From positions 7,546,001-7,610,000 of the forward strand of contig NC_056554.1 in NCBI RefSeq assembly GCF_910596095.1: DNA of 64,000 bases. Direction: 5' to 3'. The notes under the pieces were generated by a model, which saw nothing but the letters and a program-made list of their open reading frames with translations, was not told the DNA's origin and made no database searches. The translations under genes were made by a program, and so were the position numbers. This document shows positions 37,301-49,800 of the stretch, piece after piece; the stretch's first letter is position 1, and the number at the start of each line of letters is the position of its first letter. The DNA is from Thunnus maccoyii. Its lineage: Eukaryota > Chordata > Actinopteri > Scombriformes > Scombridae.

Positions 37301-39324
37301 CAAACAAATCCTGTAGCAGAGGAATGAATGGCAGCACCTGACACAAATAAGGGGATAAATTTTTTTGGTTGAGCTCTCTTCATAAAACACTTGCAGTGAT
37401 TTTGCATAGATTTTAGAAACATGACAACTCATTTAAAACAAGCAATTCATTCAAATGTTCATACATTACATGTTAATACCTCTTCAGGAACTTTTTAATA
37501 CTACTATTACGACTATCTGTTGGTCAGGGACAGTTTTTGCCAATTGCCAATACAGATACAGCACTTTCAAAACCAGTATACTATAAAAAATGAAACAAAT
37601 TAAATTATTTGTTTTGGTTTGTGTTTGTATTCAGAAAATGTTTTTTTGTCAGCACATCCTGCTTCTTCTTTTTCAGGGAAACAATTCACACCTGGGAAAA
37701 CCCCAGGTACACCACATCCTACTTGCCCAGGGGCATCTAGTTGTCAAGACTATTCGGAGTGTAATTTAGTGCATGATACTTTTGTATCTTTAGGAATGTT
37801 AACATTACACTTCCTGGTATACATACAGTACATTTCATGACCTGCTATTAAGTCATTACTTGAGATGTGGTATGTAGCCAAGAGGAAATTGTTTAGCTGG
37901 TGAATTCAGTCATTACATGTCTGGTATGAACGCTAAACTACTGTATATAGCATGAACACAAAATGCACACATGTTTCTCAAACTTCCAAACTGAGAGCTA
38001 GACAGGGTGGTACATGCTAACTGTACAGTAAATAACTGCTGGCTCCCTGCAGATCCACAGTGCATTTTACTGTTAGACTTTCTGGTCCACCTGCTAGTAG
38101 CTCCAGCAGCAGCAATCCCATATCAACCTGACATCAAATAATGAATTATTTATGAGAAAACATAATTCTATTTAATAAATCTACATTATAAATATCCATG
38201 CATTATATTTTTAATGTGTATTTTATGTGTGATAACTTTGCTGAAGGTATCTGGATGTCACACATAAATTATAGGTAGTGTCTAATACAATATTTGTGTC
38301 ATCTAGTATTTTTACATACTTTTTCAAGTTAATGTTATGTATTCATGAAAACTTGCACATATTTTTGATCTGACCAGGTGTCCACCATGAGAAATTAACA
38401 TGACCTGCTATCAGGTCACCATATGATTAAATGTGGCACTGGTGTAATTATATTTAATTCCAGCGAGGGGTGCTCAGAGTCAGAGAAAAGAAAGCAGTAG
38501 CTTATTTATTCACAATGATTGTAATACATGTATAATTTCTGAAAGATATTATACATATATCTAGTTATAAATGTATTTGATGTATGTATTACAATACTAT
38601 GAGGTGTACAATGGTGTGTAAAAATACAGCAGTGTGTAACAGATAAAGAGCAATTATCCCCCATCATCTCCAAGGTTTGTTGATTGATCCAAATATGGGA
38701 AAATGAATAATGAGACTGTCAAGATACTCACTCACTCACTCATTCACTCACTTTCTCACTTACTCTTTCTCTCACTTTAACAAACACACCTTACTCGTTT
38801 TGCTTGCAGGTGGCCAGTGCGCCTGTGCATAACGGGGACTGGGAGCAGAGGCAGATGCTGCCTTCACTAACACCAGAAAAATCTGATTATGAAATTGCAC
38901 AGAAAAAACAAATAGAAAAGGTGAATAAGTGAGTAAATTGGCAGTAGGCTGGAGTGGCTATAAAGAAGTATATTTATAATACACTTTTGTCACAAAAACT
39001 GTGTGGAACTAATTTATTTAAAGAAAATTGTTGAATTGTTTTATAAATTGAAAAGAGACATTGACGAGCTGCATGACAAGCAGCTGCGGGTCAATATTTT
39101 GTCCATTTCATTTCATTTCACTCAAATAAAAGGAAAGCAGCCATTATTAATGTTATTTATTAAACCTGTGATTTTCCTGCTATGATATGTAGAAATTTAA
39201 ACCATAAAAATGTCTATTGCCCCACATATCTTCCCTTATGACTGTACTGTGCTCCCTGCTACAAAGTGTGTTATCTATCTATGCATATTAAACATATATA
39301 TGTGTGTGTGTGTGTGTGTGTCAA
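34320..39324. other. Intergenic region between divergent genes
   Basis: No coding sequence was recognised here on either strand; all open frames are short and lack family resemblance or splice context. The region is moderately AT-rich. Simple sequence includes an (ACTC)n-like tract at about 38728-38775 and a (TG)n run at 39299-39321 next to the Tc1 element. It should contain the lectin gene promoter near 34320-34450 and possibly distal OGA elements, but none is specific enough to name. Confidence 0.5.
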
Positions 39325-40427
39325 GCCCGAAATTATTCATACCCCTGGCAAATTTTGACTTAAAGTTTCTTTTATTCAACAAGCAAGTTTTTTTGACCGG
39401 AAATGACACAGGCTTCTCCCAAAAGATAATAAGACCATGTACAAGAGGCATCATTGGGGAAAAAATTATTTCTCAGCTTTTATTTATTTTTGAACAAAAA
39501 GTGGCATGTCAAAGATTATTCATACCCTTTGTTCCACGGACGTAGACCAAGGAGGACACCACTTCTCTAGATAAGGTACACAAAAGCTCCGCTTGGCCTT
39601 TGCAAATGCTCATCTGGACAAAGAAGAAGACTTCTGGTCTTCTGTTTTATGGTCAGCTGAAACAAAAATTGAATTGTTTGGCCACAATGATGTATCCTTC
39701 ATTTGGCGTAAAAAAGGAGAAGCCTTCAACCCTAAGAACACCATCCCCACTCTCAAACATGGTGGTGGGAACCTAATGCTTTGGGGGTGTTTTTCAGCCA
39801 ATGGACCAGGGAACCTAATCACAGTAAACGGCACCATGAAAAAAGAGCAATACATCAAGATTCTCAACAACTACATCAGGCAGTCTGCAGAGAAACTTGG
39901 CCTTGGGCACCAGTGGACATTTCAGCACCACAACGACCCAAAACACTCAGCAAAAGTGGTGAAGAAATGGTTAGCGGACAAAAACATTAACGTTTTGCAG
40001 TGGCCCAGTCAGAGTCCTGACTTGAATCCAATTGAGAATCTGTGGAGGAAGCTAAAGATCAGGGTGATGGCAAAGAGACCTTCCAACCTGAAAGAGTTGG
40101 AGCTCATCGCTAAAGATGAATGGGCAAAAATACCAGTGGAGACATGCAAAAAGCTGGTCAGCAATTATAGGAAGCTTTGATTGCTGTAATAGCCAATAAA
40201 GGCTATTGATTATTGAGAAGGGTATGAATAATTTTGGACATGCCACTTTTTGTTCAAATGTAAATAAAAGCTGAGAAATATTTATTTCCACAGTGATGCC
40301 TCTTGTACATTGTCTTATTATCTTCTGGTAGATGCCTGTGTCATTTCCAATCAAGAAAAAACTTGCTGGTTGAATAAAAGTAACTTTAAGTCAAAATTTG
40401 CCAGGGGTATGAATAGGGGTATGACTG
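39325..40427 (+). mobile_element. Internally deleted Tc1/mariner element with IR/DR ends
   Basis: Inverted repeats of about 200 bp bound the element: left about 39325-39527, right about 40219-40427. Each carries two direct-repeat motifs. On the left 'attattcataccc' appears at 39333 and again near 39515; on the right its complement appears at 40219 and 40404. This double-motif arrangement is the IR/DR structure of fish Tc1 elements. At about 1.1 kb it is shorter than the usual 1.6 kb. The missing part is the N-terminal, DNA-binding half of the transposase. Confidence 0.9.
39593..40180 (+). pseudogene. Truncated Tc1 transposase (C-terminal DDE part)
   Basis: About 195 codons are open and end in a natural stop. 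Recognisable parts are LWSAETKIELFG, HGGGNLMLWGCFS, HNDPKHSAKVV, WPSQSPDLNPIENLWRKLK and WAKIPVETC. Tc1 enzymes need a DDE triad: Asp in WSDETK, Asp in HNDPKH and Glu in PIENLW. The second Asp and the Glu are present, but the first is replaced by Ala (WSAETK). No in-frame ATG starts it and the helix-turn-helix region is missing. It is therefore an inactive relic. Confidence 0.9.
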
Positions 40428-40559
40428 TATATACAGTTTTGTGGTTTTACTCTGTTATTTTTCTGTTGTTTTATTGTAAAGGACCTTGTAACTAAACTTC
40501 TAGAAATATAAAATTATTGCATAACAGCATAACAGCATGAAGTAACGTAGGCCTATATC

Positions 40560-40860
40560 TCGTATAAAACTGCAGACGTAACTCAGCCCCCCAAAAACTC
40601 TTTTACTGGGTTATTTGGCTCTTGTTCTCTCATGAGCGAGTGGGTGCTCAGAAGGACGAGCCTCCGTTGAGCACCTGAAGGCAGCACGAAAGCTCCAGCG
40701 ATGTAGAGCGCAGGAGAGGTGGAGAAGGAGGTGGAGGCTGATCGGGGAGAAGCATGAAGAATAGACCCGGTGTCTAAGCTGACAGACGGGGAGAGCATCT
40801 CGTCTTCCCTCGCTCTTTAGGGGCCGACTGGAAGCGGAGGGAGGCAGCGGGGCTGAGGAC
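40560..40860 (+). promoter_or_regulatory. GC-rich 5' region of OGA (probable 5' UTR / promoter)
   Basis: Directly upstream of the OGA start codon the sequence turns from AT-rich to GC-rich, with several CpGs in the 300 bp before the ATG and continuing into exon 1 and the start of intron 1. This is typical of a housekeeping vertebrate promoter and 5' UTR. No TATA box was seen and the transcription start cannot be placed. Confidence 0.45.
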
Positions 40861-43800
40861 ATGATGGAGGAGAAGAAGCAGTTTCTTTGCGGGGTGGTGG
40901 AAGGTAAGAGCGGCCGACTTCATAACTGACCTGTCAGATCATGTGATTTTTCTTGTCTTGGGGAGATGATTATGAATAGACCTCCGTTTGACCTATATTT
41001 GTATTAGCGCCGTTTTCTCACCTTCTGTCGGGGAGGAGGGGTGGGGAGTGGTAATATGTGTCTGAACACCAACGTAGGTATGATATACAATAAATGTCTC
41101 TATGAGATGATGTGGTGGTGATCAGTCAGGCTTGAAGTGGAGATCAAAGAGCAGAGGCTGAAAAGCATGCAGTAATGTCTGGTTCAAAGGCTGCAGGCTA
41201 AGAAAAGGAAATACACTGATGATGATGATGATGGAGATGATGATGATAATAACCATGGTCATGATGATTAAGGTGGTTATGGTGATAAAGATGGTGATGG
41301 TGATTTAAGATTGGGATGATGTTGGGATTAGATGAAAGTGATGATGATGCTGGAAATGCTTTTACAGGATGGGAGGAGGAAGACTGTTGTTATGATGATG
41401 CTGATGAAGAAGATGATGATAATGGTGGTCATGATCATGATGATGTGAAAATCTTGACAATGATATTATTGGGAAAGATAATGATGTGGATGATGGTGGC
41501 GGTCATGATGATGATGATAATGTTTGTGAGGATGAAGATGACAATGAAAGGAAATAATAAGAGGGCTTTACTGTAAAGATGCTGATGAAGAGTAGTAATA
41601 ATAGGAGATGATGAAGAGGATAATGGTGATTATAGTTGTAATGATGAGGATAATGAGGATAAGGATGATGAAGAGGAGAGGAGAACCACAACAGAATCAG
41701 TGGTGAAAATGCTGTTAATGAGGTTATTACTGCAGTTTCTCAAATCTGTCTCTAATTGTTTGATGAAAATATAGACCCTGAAAATAAACCAAAAATATCG
41801 TTCATGTGACCAGACAACAATAATAACAATCCATATGCATTAAATAATGTTCTGTCATCTGACAGATAGTGAGAACAGGTGTTTACCCACATCTGTCATT
41901 CATTATTTTACTTATCTGTAAAGCTAATCACACAAATATTGTTGTCTTTGGCATACAGTATCTGTGTCATCAAATGACTACGAGGACAATAAATTGATTT
42001 AAAAAGTAACATTTGTTTTTCTAGTTGTTTGTTATTGTTGTGCAGTTGTGATACCTCATTACATTGTGATCAGTATAATCATCAAAGAGATTATATGACC
42101 TCACGTGATCACAAAGATTACAGAAAGAGTCTTCTCAACACTGCTGGTAAGAACTAGGGCTGCAACTAATGATCATTTTCATTATTGATTAATTGTTTTG
42201 TCCACAAAAACATCAGAAAATAGTGAAAAATGCTTATTATAATTTCCCACAGTCCATGGTGGCGCCTTCAAAAGTCCAAAATCCAAAGATATTTGGATAT
42301 AAGTTTACTATCATGTATGCCGAAGAAAAGCATCACATTCTCACATTTGAGAAGCTGGGACCAGCAAATGTTTGGCATTTACAGTGACTAAAATGATTTA
42401 TCAATTATTAAAATAGTCTAAACAATCTAACTGACTAATCAAGTAATCGACTAATTGTTACAGCTCCAATAAGAACTTATACCGTATACTGCTGAGATGA
42501 TGTGAAAACATGTTTGTCATCTCTGTCTGTTTCTCTGGTGTCTCAACTTTCCGCCTCTATGAATATTGCCTGTTCTAGTATTGCAGCACGTTGCAATGTG
42601 TTTATTGTGGATTTTCATTTTGCTGTAATAATAAAAATGTGACACATCATGCAGCTTCAGCTCCATCTCACACTTGATTACTAATTCTTAGACCTGTGTT
42701 TTTCTCTGCCCCATGTGGTGGCATCCAGCAGAGTAGATAATTGGTTCAGGCTTTGTGGGGAGCACTCTGCAGGATGGACATGCACATTCACAGGTAGACA
42801 TGCACATGCACACATGTGCACAAAAACACACACTCCCTATGGGCATGCAGGAGAAAACAGTCCGGATTGTAAGTCGATCCGATTTCTTCTATGACCCACT
42901 TACTGTACACACATACATGTGCACGCACACACACACACACACACACACACATTACAGACTTATTCAGAAAACACAAAGGAGGGAGAGGGACACTGGAGAT
43001 GCTCCCGTTTCTAAAAATAGCAAATGTGATGGAGAGTGTATAGCTGGAGATGAATTATGCCTCTGCCAAACACAGAGGGGATGGGACTAAGTAAGCACTG
43101 GAAGAGCTGGTAACTGTCCAGTTTATGATTAATCACTGCATAGCTGGTAACTGAAAAACAGTACAGAGAACCATATGAAATGATATACGCTATGTTAAAT
43201 CCAGTTTCAGAGCTTACACAGTGTACTTGCTTTCAGTTACTGCTCGCTGCTCAATATAAAAAGAAATGTCAGAAAGGATTTTTACAAACTGTCACAGTTT
43301 ATGATAGTAAACAGAGCTGAAATTATTATAGAAGTGTGTCCCCTGCATGGCCTTGTAGAACTAATCACTACTATGAGAGGTGTTTCATTATGCCAGTGGT
43401 TATCTATACGTGAAGGTGTAGATTTATAGCTTTTACTTGCTGCTAATATGAAATATATTCAGTATGCTTATTTCATTTTTCTTTTCCCTCTACAGGTTTC
43501 TATGGGAGGCCTTGGTCTATGGATCAGAGGAAAGTTCTCTTTCAATGGTAAGTCTGTCACCACTCTTCCAAGAAACTAATTAACCTGGTGTGTGCAAGCC
43601 TGCATGCACTCCACACTTAATGTGTGAGCATATGTGTGTAAACCCGGTTAGAGGGGATGTTTTTTTGTTGTTGTTCTTCTTCCCATAAATAACATGAGCT
43701 CAGGAATCACTGACCTGACGCCTCTGGGCTAAACCCAGTTGCACGCCTGTATTTCAGTGCAAGCCAGACCTGAGAGAAATCACTGAGGCAGAATGACTTT

Positions 43801-46800
43801 ATAGCAGAGGGCAGGCTCGTTCTCAGTCCAGAGGCTCAGCCATGGATGACAGGAGGGGGAGAAAGAGGGGAGGGCAGATACTGCATTTTGTGTTAGAGGG
43901 AGAAAGAGAAAGAGGATCAGAGATAGTCTTGGGAGCATTTGGTTCCAATGGTATGGTTTTTAGGGATGGCTCTGTCAGTTGGTCCGCCACTTTGGTCCAG
44001 ATTGAAATGTCCTTCTCCAGAGAAATATATATCAGCATCTACCAGATGGATTGGCACAATTGTTTGTACAGGCATTCATAGTTGCCAGCTGATGTATCCT
44101 AACGACTTTAGTGATCCTCTGACATTTAGGTTTAAGGTGAAAGGCAGCAACAACTATTTGATGGATTGCCTTGACATTTGGTACAGACATTCATGTCCCC
44201 CTCAGGATGAATTGTAGTCACTTTGGTGATCCCTTAACCTTTCATCTAGCTAGCACCATCATCAGCTCAAATTTCTAACTAATCCAATACTTACTGTTTT
44301 ACTTTTTACTTAAGTTTATGACTGAATACCTTTGAAACTAATTACAACTGCATCAGCCTCAGATGAACTTTGTGTTTAGTATTAAGTGGCAAATGTTAGC
44401 GTGCTAACAAGCTAAACTAAGATGGTGAACCTGAACGTGTCCATTATACGCGCTAAGCATCATTGTGAGCATGTCAACATGCTGATGTTAGCACCACTGT
44501 GCCGAAGTACAGCATCACAGAGTCGCTAGCATGGCTGTAGACTTTTGTTTTGAGGCTTATACCAATATTTTTAGTATTATTTATCTATTAACAATGTTCA
44601 ATGTTAGCATGTCAGCAATATGAAAGAGAATTTCAATGTGACTTTTTGATGTCCATCTTAAAGTTTATAGATTTAAATGCACAAAAACAAAAGCATTAAT
44701 TTCTTTTCATTTTATAAAACATTTGTGAGGGTTGAAAGGCTTCCTTGTACAGTTTAGATGATCATGGGTCATGGAAACTCTACAATAACATTAAAATTTA
44801 GTACCATGGTACTAAATGATAGTACAATTCAGTTTTCTTTGAACTGAAATCAGTATATTTATAGATATTTTATGTGTCCTTTTCACCTTTAGAGAGGGAA
44901 GATTTTATTGAGCCCATGTATGCTCTTTATTTAGCAAAATGTTTTTTTCCATGCAGCGACCTTCACTAGGACACCAGAGAGCTGCTCAGCACAACCACAC
45001 TGTTAAGTTGGCCACAGAGTGTCGATACAGCGCCAGCTAAGTGCAGTAATAGACTCTCATTTTTGAATGAGACCTGGAAGCATCAGGACAACATAAAAAG
45101 TGTGCCATTTAAAACCAGATGGAATCAACATTCAAGATAATCAAATGTACTGTACATTATGAATTTTCTATTCCAGTTTCAAGGCAGTAGGCCAAGTCTT
45201 TGACTAAACAAGGCAAAGAAGGCAGCTCCATATTGAGTCTGCCACAGCAGCTCTCATTAACAGTTTCATCAGCTCACAAAGAGAGACAAGCTCTTTCAGC
45301 ATGAATTAGCTTGCTTAGTGATTTCAATGACAGTGAACTACAGTAGAATACTAAAAGGTCATTTCTCCACTTAAAGCATCATAGTCCATGCATGAACATC
45401 AAAACACGAACATACCAGTGGTCAAACATTAATTTTTGCACAAATAAGAGACATGGCATTCCCTTTTTCATATGTATTCATATTATCCCATGTGTATACC
45501 TTGTACTTCGAAAGGACCCAATTAATTCTTGATAACATACAGTACAGTACATGTCTTACATATGAGTGGAACGACACAAGTCCCTGTTGGGAGCTGTGAC
45601 ACAGTTTTGTAGTTGAGCAGCCAATAGTAGCAGTCATCGGCATCCCCGGAGATTAAGTTGTTCCCTCTGCTGTCTGCTTTCCACAGCTCTTAAATATGCT
45701 TGCAGTTTGAGGTTGAGCTACACCAGATCATATCACATTGTTTTAATTCACATTTATGGTTTAATGGGTGTATAATCTTTGTGATAAAAACTATAATGTG
45801 TCCCTGAATGTGTGCCCAAATGTTGCATTTCAGGAAAAGCTGTGCATTTAAATTGATAAACCTTAAGATATTGAACAACAAAAGGTCACATTGACTTGAC
45901 ATTAATTCATTGATATTGCTGGCATGCTAACGTTGGATACTGAAGGTTGTTGCTAGATAAGTATTACTAAAAATACTGGATAGCATTAAAGCAAAAACAG
46001 TGTTGGCAGCTCTGTGAAGCTCTAGTGAAGCACAGTGATGCTTTGAGCTAAATGCTAACATCTGCAGGCTAACATAGTCACAATGACAATGCTAACATGC
46101 AGATGTTTAGCAAGTATAATGTTATTGTGTTCACCATCTTAGTTTAGTTTCTTAGCACGCTAACATTAATTAGCAGTAAAATTTTAGACAAGTTTAGAAT
46201 TTGACCTTATGGCAGTAGATGAAAAGTTAAGAAATCACCAAAGTTATTACAATTCTTCTTCAGTGGGACATGAACATGTGTACCAGATTTCATGGTAATC
46301 CATAGTTGTTGAGACATTTCACTCAAAACAACAAATAGGGGGGTTAAGATTCATCCTCTGTGGACCATGAATGTCTGCACCAAATGATAGTTGAGATATT
46401 TCAGCCTGGCCCATAGCAGATGACCGATCAACCCACCAACAGATTGATATTTCCATCCCTAGAGCCATGCTGCTAGTGTGGCGAAAAACTTAGATGTGCC
46501 CCTAAACATATGCCTAAATATTGAGTTTTCAGGTGAAAACAGCTGTGTAACAACTGGTCTTCCATGTGTAGTTTTGCAACTTTTTGTTTAACATCTACTT
46601 TTTGTATGATCGCTTGAATGTCTGCAGGAGACTATTTGGAAAGAAAAGTACCTCAGAAAGTATTTTGGTGGGTTCAACTGGAGGACATCAAAGCTTTGTG
46701 AGGAGATTATGAGGATGAATTTGACTTCCAAAACTTTGTCAGCGTAGCAGCAGCTGAGTGTGTAGGCTCCAGGTTTATTTATAGATCGGCTTTTTTTGGC

Positions 46801-49800
46801 TCAAGTGTGGGGTACGGGACAAATTCATAGCATTGCATAAGTTTGGCACAGTAGAGCTTTGGATGTGTGTGTGTGTTTGAGGGAGGTAGGTTGCAGCTTT
46901 GTGGAGGCGACTTACATACCATCTGTCCAGGAAATGAGGCAGAGAGAGAGTGAGAACACAGTCCACCCACAAATGACAAGAAAGACAAGAGCTGGTCCAT
47001 TTCCAGCGAGAGCGAGAGAACAATATTCATGTGTTTATGTGCGTTTGTGTGAATGCATAGTCATGCAGATATTGTTTCACTCCTAGTACTATGCACTATT
47101 TATAATTCAAGAGGTCATTTCCTGTAACTTAGCCGGCCATGGAGCCCCACGATCGATACAGTGGATCTATTTTGTTGCTGCTTGTTGTTTTTTTTCCTCC
47201 TGCTGTCCTCACTTCACTCTCAGCTCTTAATCCCTGTCCCTCCTGGATTCCTACCTGACAAAGCTCAAGTTTTATTTGACATTTTGATCCTTAGACCATC
47301 ATCTTGTGAAAGTAATGAATTTTACCTGAATTTAAACAGAATGTCAAGAATAAAACCAAATGTAAATCCAATTAAAATGTGAGTTACAGGGATATAGAGG
47401 AGTAAAATAACAGCTAAGGGACAAAAAATCTAATAATTACAAAAGAAGAAAAACAGATTTTGAAAATAATGATCTACTGTAAACTTGCACTTCAGTAACA
47501 TCTCATCATGCCTTCTCTGTGTATCTATGTCTGTTTGTGCCAGGATGCAACGCTGGGGTTTGAACACCTACCTGTACGGTCCAAAAGATGACCTGAAACA
47601 CAGATTGTTGTGGAGAGAAGTCTACTCTCCTGAAGAGGAGGGTAAGAACATCACTTCTATCCATCTATCCATCTGACTGACTGACTGCAGCCTAACTTGT
47701 TTCGCTTTCCTACTCCAGAACATTGTGTCTTCCATCAATGTGAAAAGTAATTGTCCCAAATATGAAATTGCCTTTTCGACATTATAGGTAGATTTATTTC
47801 TCGTTACCGTCCAGAAGGCATCAACAGTTTTCATGATGTTCATTATTAATTTTATTGTGCTCTGGAAGACGCCATGCCATTAGTCTGGAGGCCTGGTTGT
47901 TTACAGTCAAGCTGAATTTCCAAAGACAGACATAAAATGGAGATTAGAGAGAAACTTTAAAATGTTATGTGAAGAGTTTAGTAATGTTTATCACTCTCAG
48001 ATATGATTGAGTAATTCAGCAAGTTCTGTTTCAAAATTTATTTCTCTCTCCTCTCCTCTTAGGTCAGTTGCGCACTCTCATAGCGGAGGCCCAGTCAAGG
48101 GGCCTGAGGTTTGTTTACGCCCTCTCTCCTGGTCAGGACATCGTCTTCTCCTCTTCCTGTGACCTGACACTACTCAAACGCAAGCTGAGACAGGTACAGT
48201 ATATAATAAAACTGGGTACACCTCTGGTCAATATCACTAAAATGTTGAGTAATTACAAATCCTGTCCATTTAATACAGTTTTATTTGTTTTTAGACAAAA
48301 CCTAAGAAGAATTAAGCCAATTCACTTAACAAACAGAATGTATGATGAAAGGTCAATATTTGAGATCAAACTGTAATAAAAGTCAGCACACTCTTTTATT
48401 TTTTAATATTTTGTGTGCCAGCCTTCATTTTTGATGACAGATTGGATCCTCCTGGGCAGAGATACCAGTCTTGCACAAATCTGTGGAGAGATGTTCTGCT
48501 GTCCTTCACTGATGATTCTTTTGAGCTGCTCTTTACTGGAGGGGATTTGTTGCTCTACCTTCTGTTTTAAAGGTGTTCTATTGGTTTCAGGTCAAGGGAC
48601 ATACTTGGCAAGGTCACGTTTTTTATTCTTTAAAAACTCTTATTTGATTTTTGCTGTGTGTTTGGGATCATTGTCATGTTGGAAAATTCCTCTCCTGCCA
48701 ACCTTCTTCAGACTGGAAGTCATCTTTTCATTCAGTATTTGGGTATATAAACTTGCATTCATAGTGCCATCTATAAATGACATCTCCCCTTCACCTTTTG
48801 CCCTCATGTAGCCCCATATCAGCACACTCCCGCCTCCATGTTTCACGGTTGGCACTGTGATAGTCCTGGCCAGGTCCACGCCAAACATGCTGGACCCCAT
48901 CTGACCCAAACAAATTTATTTTGCTTTCATCTGACCAAAGAATGTGCTGCCAGTATTCATCAGGCTTCCTTTCACGTTCTGGCAAAGTTTAATCTTGCAG
49001 TTTTGTGCCGTTTTGTGAGAAATGGTTTTCTTCTTGGACGTCATCCGTAGAGGTTGACTTCATGCCATGTCCTTCACTCTGTCTGAGCAGTCACTGAAAC
49101 ACCAATTTCCAAAGATAATCCTTGTGCCAAGTCAGAAGAACCTGCCCGTCTGTTTCTCAATGCAAGGTTGCGTAAAAGTGAATTGCGCATACCTTCTGAA
49201 TTGTACCTTCTGTTATTGGCAGTATGGGTCCTCCTGTACCTCCTAACCACTGCTGCAACTGTGTTTTGGCTTCTGTTCAGTAGACTACTGATGATCTTGT
49301 ACCCTCTCCCATCTTTATGAAGTCTCCCAATCTGGATTCTTACTTGTGGTGAAAGTTGTGGTGTTCAAAGGTTATTTTATAACCTTGTTCAGGCAATTAG
49401 TCTTAATTTTAAGTCACAGGTGTAATCATTTTTTGTATCAGTGATCACAGGTGTACTCACTTTCAGTACATTGAGGCTGTACTTTGAGGCCTATATATTT
49501 TCAATTTAGTCTATCTAACATGTTTGTTTTTAATTACAAATAAGATCAAATGCCCTACACTTCACCCTAAAAATACTACAATTATTGTAAGATGATATTA
49601 TTTTGAACCATTTAACATTTGAATGATATTACACAGGGGTTTACTCAGTTTTGTTAGTGTATATACTGTATATAACACACAAATACTAACTGTAATGTGG
49701 CTTTTTATAGTTTGACCCTGTTTCTTTTTCTCTCTCATGTGTAACCTCACATCTCCCTCTCTCCAGGTATCAGACCTAGGTTGCCAGGCTTTTGCCATTC

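Noticed and set aside
38728-38775. Short regular repeats as a CRISPR array
   Set aside because: These are tetranucleotide (ACTC)n repeats without spacers, in a vertebrate genome.
41316-41576. Asp- and Met-rich frame as an acidic protein
   Set aside because: It is a translation of the imperfect GAT repeat in OGA intron 1.
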